Shown piece by piece: positions 16,202-25,211 of a stretch of 64,000 bases of DNA. Made by a program: the position numbers and the translations under genes. Source of the stretch: DASXAI01 sp963728985 (GTDB lineage: Bacteria; Actinomycetota; Acidimicrobiia; Acidimicrobiales; Ilumatobacteraceae); contig CAVSME010000006.1 in NCBI GenBank assembly GCA_963728985.1, forward strand, positions 310,001-374,000. Reading direction: 5' to 3'. The first letter of the stretch is position 1, and each line of letters begins with the position of its first letter. The notes below the pieces were generated by a model that saw only the letters and a program-made list of their open reading frames with translations, searched no databases and was not told the origin of the DNA.

Positions 16202-19200
16202 ATGCCGCCCGACCCGCCCGACGACGGGCCGCACGATCGCCGGCTGCCGGCGCGGTTGCTGATCGCCAACCGGGGTGAGATCGCTGTCCGCGTCGCCCGC
16301 GCCGCGGCGGAGCTCGGCATCTGGACCGTGGCGGTGGCGCCGGCCGACGACGAGGATTCGCTGCACACCCGGGTGGCCGACGAGGTCCGCCCGTTGCCCG
16401 GGCGGGGCGCCGCCGCCTACCTCGACATCGATCAGGTGCTCGCCGTGGCGCTCGCCGCCGAGGTCGACGCCATCCATCCCGGCTACGGGTTCCTGGCCGA
16501 GAACGCGGCGTTCGCCCGGAGCTGCCCCGCCGCCGGCGTCACCTTCGTCGGGCCGCGTCCGGAGATCCTGGAGCTGCTGGGCGACAAGGTGCGGGCCCGG
16601 GCCGCCGCCGTCGCCGCCGGGCTGCCGGTACTGGCGGGCAGCAGCGCGGCGGTGACGGTCGACGAGGCAGCGGCGTTCCTGGACTCCCTCGGTCCCGGCG
16701 GGGCGGTAGTGCTCAAGGCGGTGGCCGGCGGCGGCGGCCGCGGCATGCGCGTCGTTCGCGACGCGTCGTCGCTGCCCGGCGCCTATGAACGGTGCGCGTC
16801 CGAGGCGGCCGCGTCCTTCGGCGACGCTGCGCTCTACGTCGAGGAGCTGTTCGTACGGGCCCGCCACATCGAGGTGCAGGTGCTGGGCGACGGCACCGGC
16901 GCGGTGGCCCACCTCGGGGAGCGGGACTGCAGCATCCAGCGGCGCCACCAGAAGGTGCTCGAGATCGCGCCGGCGCCGGCCCTCCCCGGCGAGATGCGGG
17001 AGCGCGTGCTCGCCGCCGCGGTCGATCTTGCCGCCGCCCTGCGCTACGACAACGTCGGGACGTTCGAGTTCCTGGTGGGCGCCGATCACTTCGCGTTCAT
17101 CGAGGCGAATCCCCGCATCCAGGTCGAGCACACGGTCACCGAAGAGATCACCGGTTGCGACCTCGTCGCCGCGCAGCTCCGCCTGAGCGCCGGCGCGTCG
17201 ATCGATTCGCTTCGCCTCGAACCTCCCCGCGGTGGCGACGACGCTCCGGTCTGGGCCATCCAGCTGCGGATCAACACGGAGACCGTCCAGCCCGACGGCA
17301 CCACCGTCCCTGCCGCCGGCACCCTGCGCGTCTACGAGATGCCGTCGGGCCACGGGGTGCGGGTCGACGGGTACGGCTACGCCGGCTATGCCACCAAGCC
17401 GAGCTACGACTCGCTCCTGGCCAAGGTCATCGTGCGCCGCCAAGGCGGCACGTTCGCCGACACCGCCGCGAAGGCCGACCGCACGCTGTCGGAGTGCCGC
17501 ATCGAGGGCGTCGACACCAACATCGGCTTCCTCCACGAGGTGCTGCGCGCCCCTGCGTTCGTCGCCGGAGCTCTCACCACCAGCTTCGTGGAGGAGCTGT
17601 TCGGCGACGGCCGGGCCGCGGGCAGCGACGGTCCCCCCCGCCGTCATTTCGAGACCGCCGGCGAGCCGGTCGCGGCCGCACCGAAGGAACCGGCGGCGCC
17701 GCTCGGCACTGTTGCCGTCGGCGCGCCGATGCAGGGCAGCGTGGTCGCCGTGCTCGTGTCCGGCGGCGAGGAGGTGAGCGCGGGACAGCTGGTGGCCGTC
17801 ATCGAGGCGATGAAGATGGAGCACGAGGTGCGGGTGGCCACGCCCGGCCACGTCCATCAGGTGCTGATCGAGCCGGGCGACATCGTGCACACCGGGCAGG
17901 CGTTGCTCTACCTCGCTGCCTCCGGCGCCGCCGCGACCGACGAGGACCGGCGCGACGACGGCGACCTCGACGCGATACGGGAGGACCTCGCTGAGGTGGT
18001 GCAGCGTCACGCCGGGACCCTCGACGCCGCCCGACCCGATGCCGTCGCTCGCCGGCGGGCGACGGGGCAGCGGACCGCTCGCGAGAACGTGGCCGATCTC
18101 GTCGATCCGGGAACCTTCGTCGAGTACGGCCCGCTAGCCATCGCTGCCCAGCGCCGGCGGAGGACGCTCGAGGAGCTCATCGCCAAGAGCCCGGGCGATG
18201 GCATGGTGGCCGGCGTCGGCAGCGTGAACGGCGAGCTGTTCGGCGATCCCACGGCGCGCTGCGCGGTGCTGGCGTACGACTACACGGTGTTCGCCGGCAC
18301 CCAGGGACTGCGCAACCACGCGAAGACCGATCGCCTCATCGAGGTGGCCGAGCAGGGGCGGTTGCCGATCGTGCTCTTCGGCGAGGGCGGCGGCGGCCGT
18401 CCGGGTGAGGACGGCGGCGACTACGGCGACACCTTCGCCATCTTCGCCCAGCTGAGCGGCCTGGTGCCGATGGTCGCCATCGTGTCGGGCCGCTGCTATG
18501 CCGGCAATGCCTCGCTCGTGGGCTGCTGCGACGTCGTCATCGCCACGCGCGACTCGAACATCGGCATGGGCGGCCCGGCCATGATCGAGGGTGGCGGCTT
18601 GGGCGTGTACCGGCCCGAAGAGATCGGGCCGATCGATGTGCAAGTGGCCAACGGGGTCGTCGACATCGCCGTCGACGACGAGGCCGAAGCGGTGCGGGTC
18701 GCCAAGCAGTACCTCGCCTACTTCCAGGGTCCGCTGCCGGAATGGGAGGCGCACGATCAGCGGGAGATGCGCCGCATCGTCCCCGAGAACCGCCTGCGCG
18801 TGTACGACGTGCGCCGCATCGTCCACACCATCGCCGATGTCGGGTCGGTCCTGGAGCTGCGCCCGGGGTTCGGCCACGGCATCATCACCGCGCTGATCCG
18901 CGTGGAGGGCCGCCCGCTCGGCCTCGTGGCCAACAACCCCGCCCACCTCGGCGGCGCCATCGACTCCGACGGAGCCGACAAGGCGGCGCGCTTCATGCAG
19001 CTGTGCGACGCGTTCGACCTGCCCATCCTCAGCCTCGTCGACACGCCCGGCATCATGGTCGGCCCCGACGTCGAGGTGACCGCCCTCGTACGCCACTCGA
19101 GCCGCCTGTTCCTGGCCGGCGCCAACCTGCGCGTGCCGTGCTTCGCCATCCTGGTGCGCAAGGTCTACGGCTTGGGCGGCATCGCCATGACCGGCGGCTC

Positions 19201-19516
19201 GTTCAAGGTCAACACGTTCACGGTGGCGTGGCCGACCGGCGAGTTCGGCGCCATGGGGTTGGAAGGGGCGGTCCGGCTCGGTTACGGAGCGGAGATGGAC
19301 GCCATCGACGACCCCGAGGAACGGCGCCGCTACTTCGACCAGCAGGTCGCCGCCGAGTACCGCAAGGGCAAGGCCATCCGCCTGGCCAACGCGTTCGCCG
19401 TCGACGACACCATCGATCCGGCCGACTCCCGGTTCTGGCTGGCCAACATCATGGCCTCGCTGCGGCCGCCCCCGCCCCGCGCCGGCAAGAAGCGCGCTGC
19501 CGTCGACGCGTGGTGA
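16202..19516 (+). CDS. Single-chain acyl-CoA carboxylase (biotin carboxylase-BCCP-carboxyltransferase fusion)
   Basis: 1104 residues. Order: biotin carboxylase (LIANRGEIAVRVARA; ATP-grasp GGGGRGM near 180; EANPRIQVEHTVTEE), then a biotin carboxyl carrier domain with EAMKMEH, the biotinylated Lys being residue 538. Then comes a carboxyltransferase (residues ~600-1090) with the GGGRPGEDGGDYGDTF and GGAIDSDGADKAARF acyl-CoA/biotin segments. All three activities on one chain match the long-chain acyl-CoA carboxylase (LCC) architecture known from mycobacteria. It should carboxylate an acyl-CoA at the alpha carbon using ATP and bicarbonate; chain length cannot be read. A second, separate carboxyltransferase lies at 60912. 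Confidence 0.9.
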   Translation: MPPDPPDDGPHDRRLPARLLIANRGEIAVRVARAAAELGIWTVAVAPADDEDSLHTRVADEVRPLPGRGAAAYLDIDQVLAVALAAEVDAIHPGYGFLAENAAFARSCPAAGVTFVGPRPEILELLGDKVRARAAAVAAGLPVLAGSSAAVTVDEAAAFLDSLGPGGAVVLKAVAGGGGRGMRVVRDASSLPGAYERCASEAAASFGDAALYVEELFVRARHIEVQVLGDGTGAVAHLGERDCSIQRRHQKVLEIAPAPALPGEMRERVLAAAVDLAAALRYDNVGTFEFLVGADHFAFIEANPRIQVEHTVTEEITGCDLVAAQLRLSAGASIDSLRLEPPRGGDDAPVWAIQLRINTETVQPDGTTVPAAGTLRVYEMPSGHGVRVDGYGYAGYATKPSYDSLLAKVIVRRQGGTFADTAAKADRTLSECRIEGVDTNIGFLHEVLRAPAFVAGALTTSFVEELFGDGRAAGSDGPPRRHFETAGEPVAAAPKEPAAPLGTVAVGAPMQGSVVAVLVSGGEEVSAGQLVAVIEAMKMEHEVRVATPGHVHQVLIEPGDIVHTGQALLYLAASGAAATDEDRRDDGDLDAIREDLAEVVQRHAGTLDAARPDAVARRRATGQRTARENVADLVDPGTFVEYGPLAIAAQRRRRTLEELIAKSPGDGMVAGVGSVNGELFGDPTARCAVLAYDYTVFAGTQGLRNHAKTDRLIEVAEQGRLPIVLFGEGGGGRPGEDGGDYGDTFAIFAQLSGLVPMVAIVSGRCYAGNASLVGCCDVVIATRDSNIGMGGPAMIEGGGLGVYRPEEIGPIDVQVANGVVDIAVDDEAEAVRVAKQYLAYFQGPLPEWEAHDQREMRRIVPENRLRVYDVRRIVHTIADVGSVLELRPGFGHGIITALIRVEGRPLGLVANNPAHLGGAIDSDGADKAARFMQLCDAFDLPILSLVDTPGIMVGPDVEVTALVRHSSRLFLAGANLRVPCFAILVRKVYGLGGIAMTGGSFKVNTFTVAWPTGEFGAMGLEGAVRLGYGAEMDAIDDPEERRRYFDQQVAAEYRKGKAIRLANAFAVDDTIDPADSRFWLANIMASLRPPPPRAGKKRAAVDAW

Positions 19517-19611
19517 GCGTGAGGCGAAGTCGCAGGCGTCCGGCTCGGGATGTATCACCGCCCGGGGCTGCCTGATCTTCTCTGGTGGAGTCCGGAGCCC
19601 GGGGAGGGTCG

Positions 19612-21696
19612 ATGAAGACGAACGCGGATTGGTTCGAGCGGATCGGTGCGGTGTTCCTGCCGGAGGCCGACACCGCCGAGATGCTGGACGACGACGGTGC
19701 CGCTGCTGAGCCCCTGGCGGAGCGCCCCGGGCCGGAGGCAGCGCCCGTTCCGTTCCCGAAGCTCTGCCGCACCATCCTCAAGACCGGCTGCTACAGCATG
19801 CTCTTCGTACCCACGGGCGCGTCGATCTTCGCGACGAGGTTCCGCGGAACGCTCCGGTTCGAGCAGCACGGACCGACGACACGCATGTCCGGCGATCTGT
19901 ACCGCTTCCGCCTGTTCGACGACGTCGTGTTCCCAAAGGACCCGGGGGCGATCGCGCCGGACGAGCTGGACCGTCTCGGCGCCGCCGCCGACGTCGCCGC
20001 AGACACGGGCGGCGCCATCCCGGTCTACAGGCGCCGCTCCTACAACTCGTACCTGAAGGGTACGAGTGCTCAGTTGACGACCAAGGTGCACCCGCTGGTC
20101 CCCTGCTACTTCGTGCTCGAGTTCGATCAGTTCTTCTACACCCACCCGGCCACCGGGTTCAGCGGGTCGTTCGCGCCGACCGCCGATCGCCACGTCCGCT
20201 TCGTCATGCGGTCGACGGTGACGCCGAACCTCTATACCGGCGACGTCTTCGTTGGAACGACCAAGATCGGCGCCGTGTCGATCCGGTGGATCTCGACGTT
20301 CTTCCGCCGGGCCAGCGTGCAACTGAACACATTGAATGGCGCGGTCAGCCCGCCGGCGTCGGTCGGCGGGAACGACTTCCACACCATCTTCGGCAATGCC
20401 GGGTGGGATGTGACCGTGACGGACGCCGGTGCGATCGCATTGCCGGCGAGCTTGGTCGGCGTCAACCCCAACGCCTGCTGGTCAGAGGCGAACCTCCACA
20501 CGTTGATGGAGTCGGTGCCCAACTACAACGCCGCTGGCCTGGACACCGACTGGCGGGTGCATCTCGTGGCCGTCCCGGCCAGGCTCGTGCCGCCGTGCTC
20601 CCGCGGGATCATGTTCGACTCGTCTTTCGGGGCGGATCCTGATGCCGTCCCCCGCGAGGGGTCGGCGACCTTCAGCCACGATGGCTACCCGGCTGGCGAG
20701 GTTCCTGATGGAGCCGGCGGGTCGCACTACGACCTGGCTGCCGACAAGCAGCAGAAGGACGTACCTCGGGCCTACCTCCGCTCCGCGACGCATGAGATCG
20801 GTCACGCCTTCAATCAGATCCACCAGGGCTTCGAGGCCGGGAACGACAACTCGATCATGACGCCGACGCCCAGCGTGGCGACGGTCCTCGGTACGGCAGG
20901 AACCTTCCCCGACCAGATCAACCTGGCATTCAACGAGACGGTGAAGCGGCACTTGCGGCACTACCCCGACCCAGCGGTGCGACCGGGAGGCATGGACTTC
21001 TTCGGGTCGGCCGTTGCGGCGCCCGAACCGGCCGATGTGACCTGGGTAGACGTGTTGGACGTGACCGTCACTCCATCCGCCGACCGCGTGAAGTTGGGTC
21101 AGCCCATCGAGCTCGGCTGGTCACTGTCGAACACCGGTGGGGCCGCGGTTCCCGTTCCGGCTCGTCTCGATGCCGAGACGCTGCTCGTGCGGGTGAGCGT
21201 GACCGACCCGCGAGGCAACGTCACGTTCATGCGACCGGCGGCCGTCGACGCGTGCTTCCAGTACGAGCTCGTCTACCTCCAGCCAGGCGAGAGCATCTCG
21301 TCCTCGATGCCGCTGTTCTGGGGCAAGGACGGATTCGCGTTCGAGTCGTCGGGTCGCCATCGCGTCGAGGTCATCGCCTTGTGGACTGTCGGCGGTCTCC
21401 ATGCGGCAGCGTCGGGAGAAGCGGTTGTGTTCGTCGACTCCCCGGTAACGGACGAAGAGAACCAGGTCTCCGCGCTCATGTTCTCACCCGAAGTCGGCTT
21501 GGCTGTCGCCATCGGCGACGTCAGCCACTATCCGAGCGCGCTCCAGCGGATCGAGGCGGTCACATCCGTCGCCGGCGATCATCCTGCGGCGACGTTCCTA
21601 CGCGACCGCGGCCTCGTCAGCGCCGGTGCTCGGCCGGCGCCGGCGAAGGGAGCGGCCAAGAAGAGCCGGGGGCGATCGTCCCCGAGTGGGCGGTAG
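19612..21696 (+). CDS. Metzincin-like zinc protease-family protein of unknown role
   Basis: 694 residues, ATG at 19612 after GGGGAGGG. No signal peptide or membrane segment is visible. Residues 394-404 read HEIGHAFNQIH. This is the HExxHxxxxxH metzincin zinc motif, but with Asn at the position usually held by Gly. A Met-turn-like SIMTPT follows with Met416. The C-terminal ~220 residues are beta-rich, with an immunoglobulin-like LGWSLSNTGGAAVPVPARLD stretch. The last 25 residues are Lys/Arg/Ser-rich. I know no named family with this layout. The next gene, 9 bp downstream, encodes a predicted propeller and probably works with it. Confidence 0.6.
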   Translation: MKTNADWFERIGAVFLPEADTAEMLDDDGAAAEPLAERPGPEAAPVPFPKLCRTILKTGCYSMLFVPTGASIFATRFRGTLRFEQHGPTTRMSGDLYRFRLFDDVVFPKDPGAIAPDELDRLGAAADVAADTGGAIPVYRRRSYNSYLKGTSAQLTTKVHPLVPCYFVLEFDQFFYTHPATGFSGSFAPTADRHVRFVMRSTVTPNLYTGDVFVGTTKIGAVSIRWISTFFRRASVQLNTLNGAVSPPASVGGNDFHTIFGNAGWDVTVTDAGAIALPASLVGVNPNACWSEANLHTLMESVPNYNAAGLDTDWRVHLVAVPARLVPPCSRGIMFDSSFGADPDAVPREGSATFSHDGYPAGEVPDGAGGSHYDLAADKQQKDVPRAYLRSATHEIGHAFNQIHQGFEAGNDNSIMTPTPSVATVLGTAGTFPDQINLAFNETVKRHLRHYPDPAVRPGGMDFFGSAVAAPEPADVTWVDVLDVTVTPSADRVKLGQPIELGWSLSNTGGAAVPVPARLDAETLLVRVSVTDPRGNVTFMRPAAVDACFQYELVYLQPGESISSSMPLFWGKDGFAFESSGRHRVEVIALWTVGGLHAAASGEAVVFVDSPVTDEENQVSALMFSPEVGLAVAIGDVSHYPSALQRIEAVTSVAGDHPAATFLRDRGLVSAGARPAPAKGAAKKSRGRSSPSGR

Positions 21697-21705
21697 CGTG
21701 CGCGG

Positions 21706-22512
21706 ATGGTGACGTCGGCAACCGTGGACCTGCCGGCGCCGGCGCTGGCAGCCGCGTCTGACGGAACGTCGGTTTGGTGCCTGACCGGCGAAATGCTCAC
21801 CGGCTACGACTCCCACGGTCAGCCGTTCGTCGACGTGCCCGCGCCCGACGGTGCGATCGACCTCGCGGCGTCACGCGACATGCTCGTCGCTCTCGTCGCC
21901 GCGAGCGCGGTCGTCTGGCTGGATCCGCGCACCGGGGCCGAGGCCGGCCGTCAGCCGGTTGGCCCGGCGACGTCGGCCGTTGGCGGTCAGGGCGGTGCGT
22001 GGGTCGTGGGCCGGACGTCGGGGCGGGCGTGGATGGCGAGACCCGGCGGCCAACTCGGACCGCCGATCGTCGTGGCCGATGTGGATGCCGTCGCCGTGGA
22101 TGACGGCGGACGGCTGTGGTGGACGTCGAAGACCGACACGTTCCTGCGTGATGGCGAACGCTCCATCGATCTTGGCGTCGAACCCGATCAACGCGGCGAT
22201 CTGGCCTTCTGTGTCGGATCCGTCTGGCTGAGCACCGCCGGGCGGCTCGTGCGCGTCGGCGCCTGGGGTGGCGAGGTCGGTCAGGTCAGCGTCCCAACCG
22301 GCGTGGCCGACCACCTTGCCTGCGGGGTGTCGAGGCTCGTGGGCCATTCCACGCTCCACGGACTGTTCGTGCTCGACCCTGCCGTGGACGCCGATGCTCG
22401 CCTGATCGACGCGAGCTTGCCGTCGCCCGTCGGGCACGTCGTCGCGACCCGGGAGACGGCTTGGGTCTTTCCCCGAGACGCGGCCGAGGCGCACATCGTC
22501 GCCCTTTCGTAG
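21706..22512 (+). CDS. Hypothetical beta-propeller-like protein
   Basis: 268 residues made of repeating ~40-residue units with patterns like SVWCLTGEMLTGYDSHG, AVVWLDPRTGAEAGRQ, RLWWTSKTDTFLRDG and GLFVLDPAVDADAR. Each is a short four-strand sheet with W/G turns, typical of six- or seven-bladed propellers. No signal peptide is seen. It follows the metzincin-like gene by 9 bp and is likely co-transcribed. A binding or scaffolding role is possible but unproven. Confidence 0.55.
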   Translation: MVTSATVDLPAPALAAASDGTSVWCLTGEMLTGYDSHGQPFVDVPAPDGAIDLAASRDMLVALVAASAVVWLDPRTGAEAGRQPVGPATSAVGGQGGAWVVGRTSGRAWMARPGGQLGPPIVVADVDAVAVDDGGRLWWTSKTDTFLRDGERSIDLGVEPDQRGDLAFCVGSVWLSTAGRLVRVGAWGGEVGQVSVPTGVADHLACGVSRLVGHSTLHGLFVLDPAVDADARLIDASLPSPVGHVVATRETAWVFPRDAAEAHIVALS

Positions 22513-22516
22513 CGGG

Positions 22517-23152
22517 TCAGCGCCGGCGGAACGTCACCGCGCACGTCAGGTGCTGCCGGTCTGGCGTGACCGCCCACAGCCAGGGATCGTCGAGCTGGAC
22601 ATCCTCGACGCGCTCGGCGTACCACTCCTCTTCCTCGAGGACGGCGGCCAGCCGGTACGGATTGGTGCCGGTGAAGAAGTTGTGGTCGGACACCGCGATG
22701 GCCATCGCCGGCTCCAGATCGGCGGCGTCGGAGCCCAGCAGCGTGGGTGCGGTCGACGTGGACACGACATCCGTGACGATGACGCCGGTGCCGCCGGGTC
22801 GCAAGAGACCGACGATGGCCCGCAGATGTGCGTCACGAAGCCGGAGCACGGCCTCGACGACGGCGGCTTCGCTCAGCGACGAGTCGACGAGCGATTGGAA
22901 CATCTGGGTCAACACGCCGGCAGACAGGGCGACGTCGAACGAGGAGACCGGGAGTCCGAGGTCGAGCTGGCGCATGGCGGCGTGGACCAGCGTGACGTCT
23001 TCTGCGCTGGGCGTCGACGGCAGCGTCGCCAAGACCGAGAGGACGCCGGTCAGGTCGACGGGCGCGTGGATCGCGACGCTCGGCCCCTCGGCGATCTCTT
23101 GGCGCGCGAGCCCGTCGCACACGGCTTGGCGATCGAGGTCTACCAGCGCCAA
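22517..23152 (-). CDS. Class I SAM-dependent methyltransferase-like protein, 5' end uncertain
   Basis: The coding frame from a TTG at 23152 gives 211 residues. They include DVALSAGVLTQMFQSL and the post-motif strand LLRPGGTGVIVTDVVS, typical of Rossmann methyltransferases. The same frame stays open upstream to a stop at 23381 and keeps reading like protein there. It includes the SAM-binding glycine motif ILGAGNLNDVDL and NPFVKTHRQSNRQNQDAW. No ATG, GTG or TTG exists in that upstream part. Either a frameshift separates the true start or an unusual codon is used. The full domain therefore likely begins near 23350. Substrate unknown. Confidence 0.6.
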   Translation of the reverse strand: MALVDLDRQAVCDGLARQEIAEGPSVAIHAPVDLTGVLSVLATLPSTPSAEDVTLVHAAMRQLDLGLPVSSFDVALSAGVLTQMFQSLVDSSLSEAAVVEAVLRLRDAHLRAIVGLLRPGGTGVIVTDVVSTSTAPTLLGSDAADLEPAMAIAVSDHNFFTGTNPYRLAAVLEEEEWYAERVEDVQLDDPWLWAVTPDRQHLTCAVTFRRR

Positions 23153-23497
23153 GCGATCTGCCCGCCGCAGAACGGCGCGGAGATCGACGTCGTTGAGGTT
23201 GCCCGCACCGAGGATGCAACCCGCACCGGACGGCGGACACCGGGTGGAGAACAGCTCGGTCAGGTGGCGACGATGCGGGGCGTATCGCTCCCACGCGTCC
23301 TGGTTCTGGCGGTTGCTCTGCCGGTGCGTCTTGACGAATGGGTTCAGCAGGCTCGGAGGAGATCGGTGATCTGGCGCCCGTCAACGATGCCACATGAGGG
23401 CAGCCTTGCCCGCGGCCATGGCGATGGTGTCGTCCTGGGGCGGGTGGATGCGGCTGCACACAGGGGCCTCCTGAAAGGATCGGCCACCGTGCATCGA

Positions 23498-25168
23498 TCA
23501 CCGACCGCCGCGCACGACCCGACCGGGCATCGCGCCCGTGTGCTCACCGGACTCGAACGTCACCTCGCCGCGGCAGACGGTGGCGACGTATCCATGCGAT
23601 CGCTGGATGACCCGCTTCCCGCCCGCCGGGAGGTCGTAGACCAGCTCCGGCTCGTCCAAGCGCAGCTCGTCGTAGTCGATCACGTTGAGGTCGGCGCGGT
23701 AGCCCGGTGCGACGACGCCGCGGTCGTTCATGCCGTACACGCTGGCGGTGTCCTGCGTCATCTTGTGCACGACCAGCTCGATCGGGAGCTTCGAACCTCT
23801 CGTGCGGTCACGCGTCATGTAGGCCAGCATGTACGTGGGAACGCTGGCATCGCACAGCACGCCGCAATGGGCGCCGCCGTCGGACAACCCGAAGAGCGAG
23901 TTCGGCCGTTGCAACCAACCGACCTGCTTGTCGAGGCTGCCCTGGTAACCGCTGGTCATGAACATGAGCGGGCGGTTCGCCGCCATCACGTCCATCAGCG
24001 CCTCACGGACGTGAACGCCGCGGGCCTCGGCGATGCCGGCGATCGAGCCCTCGTACGACGGCTCGTAGCTGAGATCGGCGGGGAAGACGAACATCTCGGC
24101 CCACGTGGAGATCATGCGGTTCGTGTCCACGTACCGGGACCGCTTGGCATCGTCGGCCATCACCCGCTCGCGGAACTCGGGGTCGAGCAGCCGCCGGCGC
24201 TGCACGTCGAAGGGCAGGTCCTTGATGGCGTCGTACGCCGGGAACTGGCGCATCGGGTTGACCGTGCCCTCGAGCGTCATGAGCACGGACGTCGGCCGCG
24301 CTCCGACTTGGGGGCGGACGCGGCAGCCGTCGGCGTTGATCCGCTGGGCGAGCTGCCAGATGCCCTCCCTCGCGTCACGTACGACAAGCGCGGTCACGGG
24401 GCGCCGGGTGAGCCGGGCCACGTGCTCGATCCACCTCAGCTCCTCGGGGTCGTCGAGATGATCCGACACGAACTCGATGGTGCCGTGGTCGAACTCGGCG
24501 ACGGCCTCGGCGATGGCCACGATCTCGTCGGCGGCGGCCCGCGTGCCGGGGATCTCGTTGCCGGCCTTGTCCAGGTGGCCGAAGAAGCGGGAGGTGGTGA
24601 AGCCGAGGGCGCCGTCGGCCAGCGCCTCACGAGCGATGGCGGCCATCGCCGTGATGTCATCCGCGGTGGCGTCGTCGTAGCACCGGTCGCCCATCACGTA
24701 GTACCGCAGCGCCACGTGCGGCAGCTGGGCGCCGATGTCGATGGCGTAGGGCGTGTCGATGGCGCTGAGGTACTGCCCGAACGTCTCCCATCCCCAGGGG
24801 ATGCCTTCGTGGAGGGCGGTGCCGGGGATGTCCTCCACGGACTCCATCAGCTCGACGAGCTGGCCTTCGCAGCCCGGATGCACCGGCGCGAAGCCGACAC
24901 CGCAGTTGCCCATCACCACCGTCGTGACGCCGTGCCAGCACGACGGTGTGACCAGCTTGTCCCAGCACACCTGGCCGTCGAAGTGCGTGTGGATGTCGAC
25001 GAAGCCCGGCGTCACCAGCCGCCCGTCGGCATCGATCGTGCGCCGCGCCCGCCGATCGACGGTGCCGACGTCGGTGACGACGCCGTCGCGCACCGAGACG
25101 TCTCCCATGAACACCGGGCCGCCGGTCCCGTCGACGATGCGACCGTTCTTGATGACGAGATCGTCCAT
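23498..25168 (-). CDS. Amidohydrolase-superfamily protein (N-acyl-D-amino-acid deacylase/dihydroorotase-like)
   Basis: 556 residues from the ATG at 25168 (GGGGAGGG just upstream). The metal-binding VDIHTHFDGQ opens the TIM barrel. VMGNCGVGFAPVHP is the Cys-containing segment characteristic of D-aminoacylases. The C-terminal composite domain ends GYRADLNVIDYDEL. Members hydrolyse N-acyl-D-amino acids or related amides in the cytoplasm. In actinobacterial catabolic clusters this subfamily often sits next to CoA-transferases, as here. The exact substrate is unknown. It ends 117 bp past the methyltransferase frame and follows the CoA-transferase by 43 bp. Confidence 0.82.
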   Translation of the reverse strand: MDDLVIKNGRIVDGTGGPVFMGDVSVRDGVVTDVGTVDRRARRTIDADGRLVTPGFVDIHTHFDGQVCWDKLVTPSCWHGVTTVVMGNCGVGFAPVHPGCEGQLVELMESVEDIPGTALHEGIPWGWETFGQYLSAIDTPYAIDIGAQLPHVALRYYVMGDRCYDDATADDITAMAAIAREALADGALGFTTSRFFGHLDKAGNEIPGTRAAADEIVAIAEAVAEFDHGTIEFVSDHLDDPEELRWIEHVARLTRRPVTALVVRDAREGIWQLAQRINADGCRVRPQVGARPTSVLMTLEGTVNPMRQFPAYDAIKDLPFDVQRRRLLDPEFRERVMADDAKRSRYVDTNRMISTWAEMFVFPADLSYEPSYEGSIAGIAEARGVHVREALMDVMAANRPLMFMTSGYQGSLDKQVGWLQRPNSLFGLSDGGAHCGVLCDASVPTYMLAYMTRDRTRGSKLPIELVVHKMTQDTASVYGMNDRGVVAPGYRADLNVIDYDELRLDEPELVYDLPAGGKRVIQRSHGYVATVCRGEVTFESGEHTGAMPGRVVRGGR

Positions 25169-25211
25169 CAGCCCTCCCCACGAGCCGTTGACACGACAGT
25201 ACTGCGCAGGC

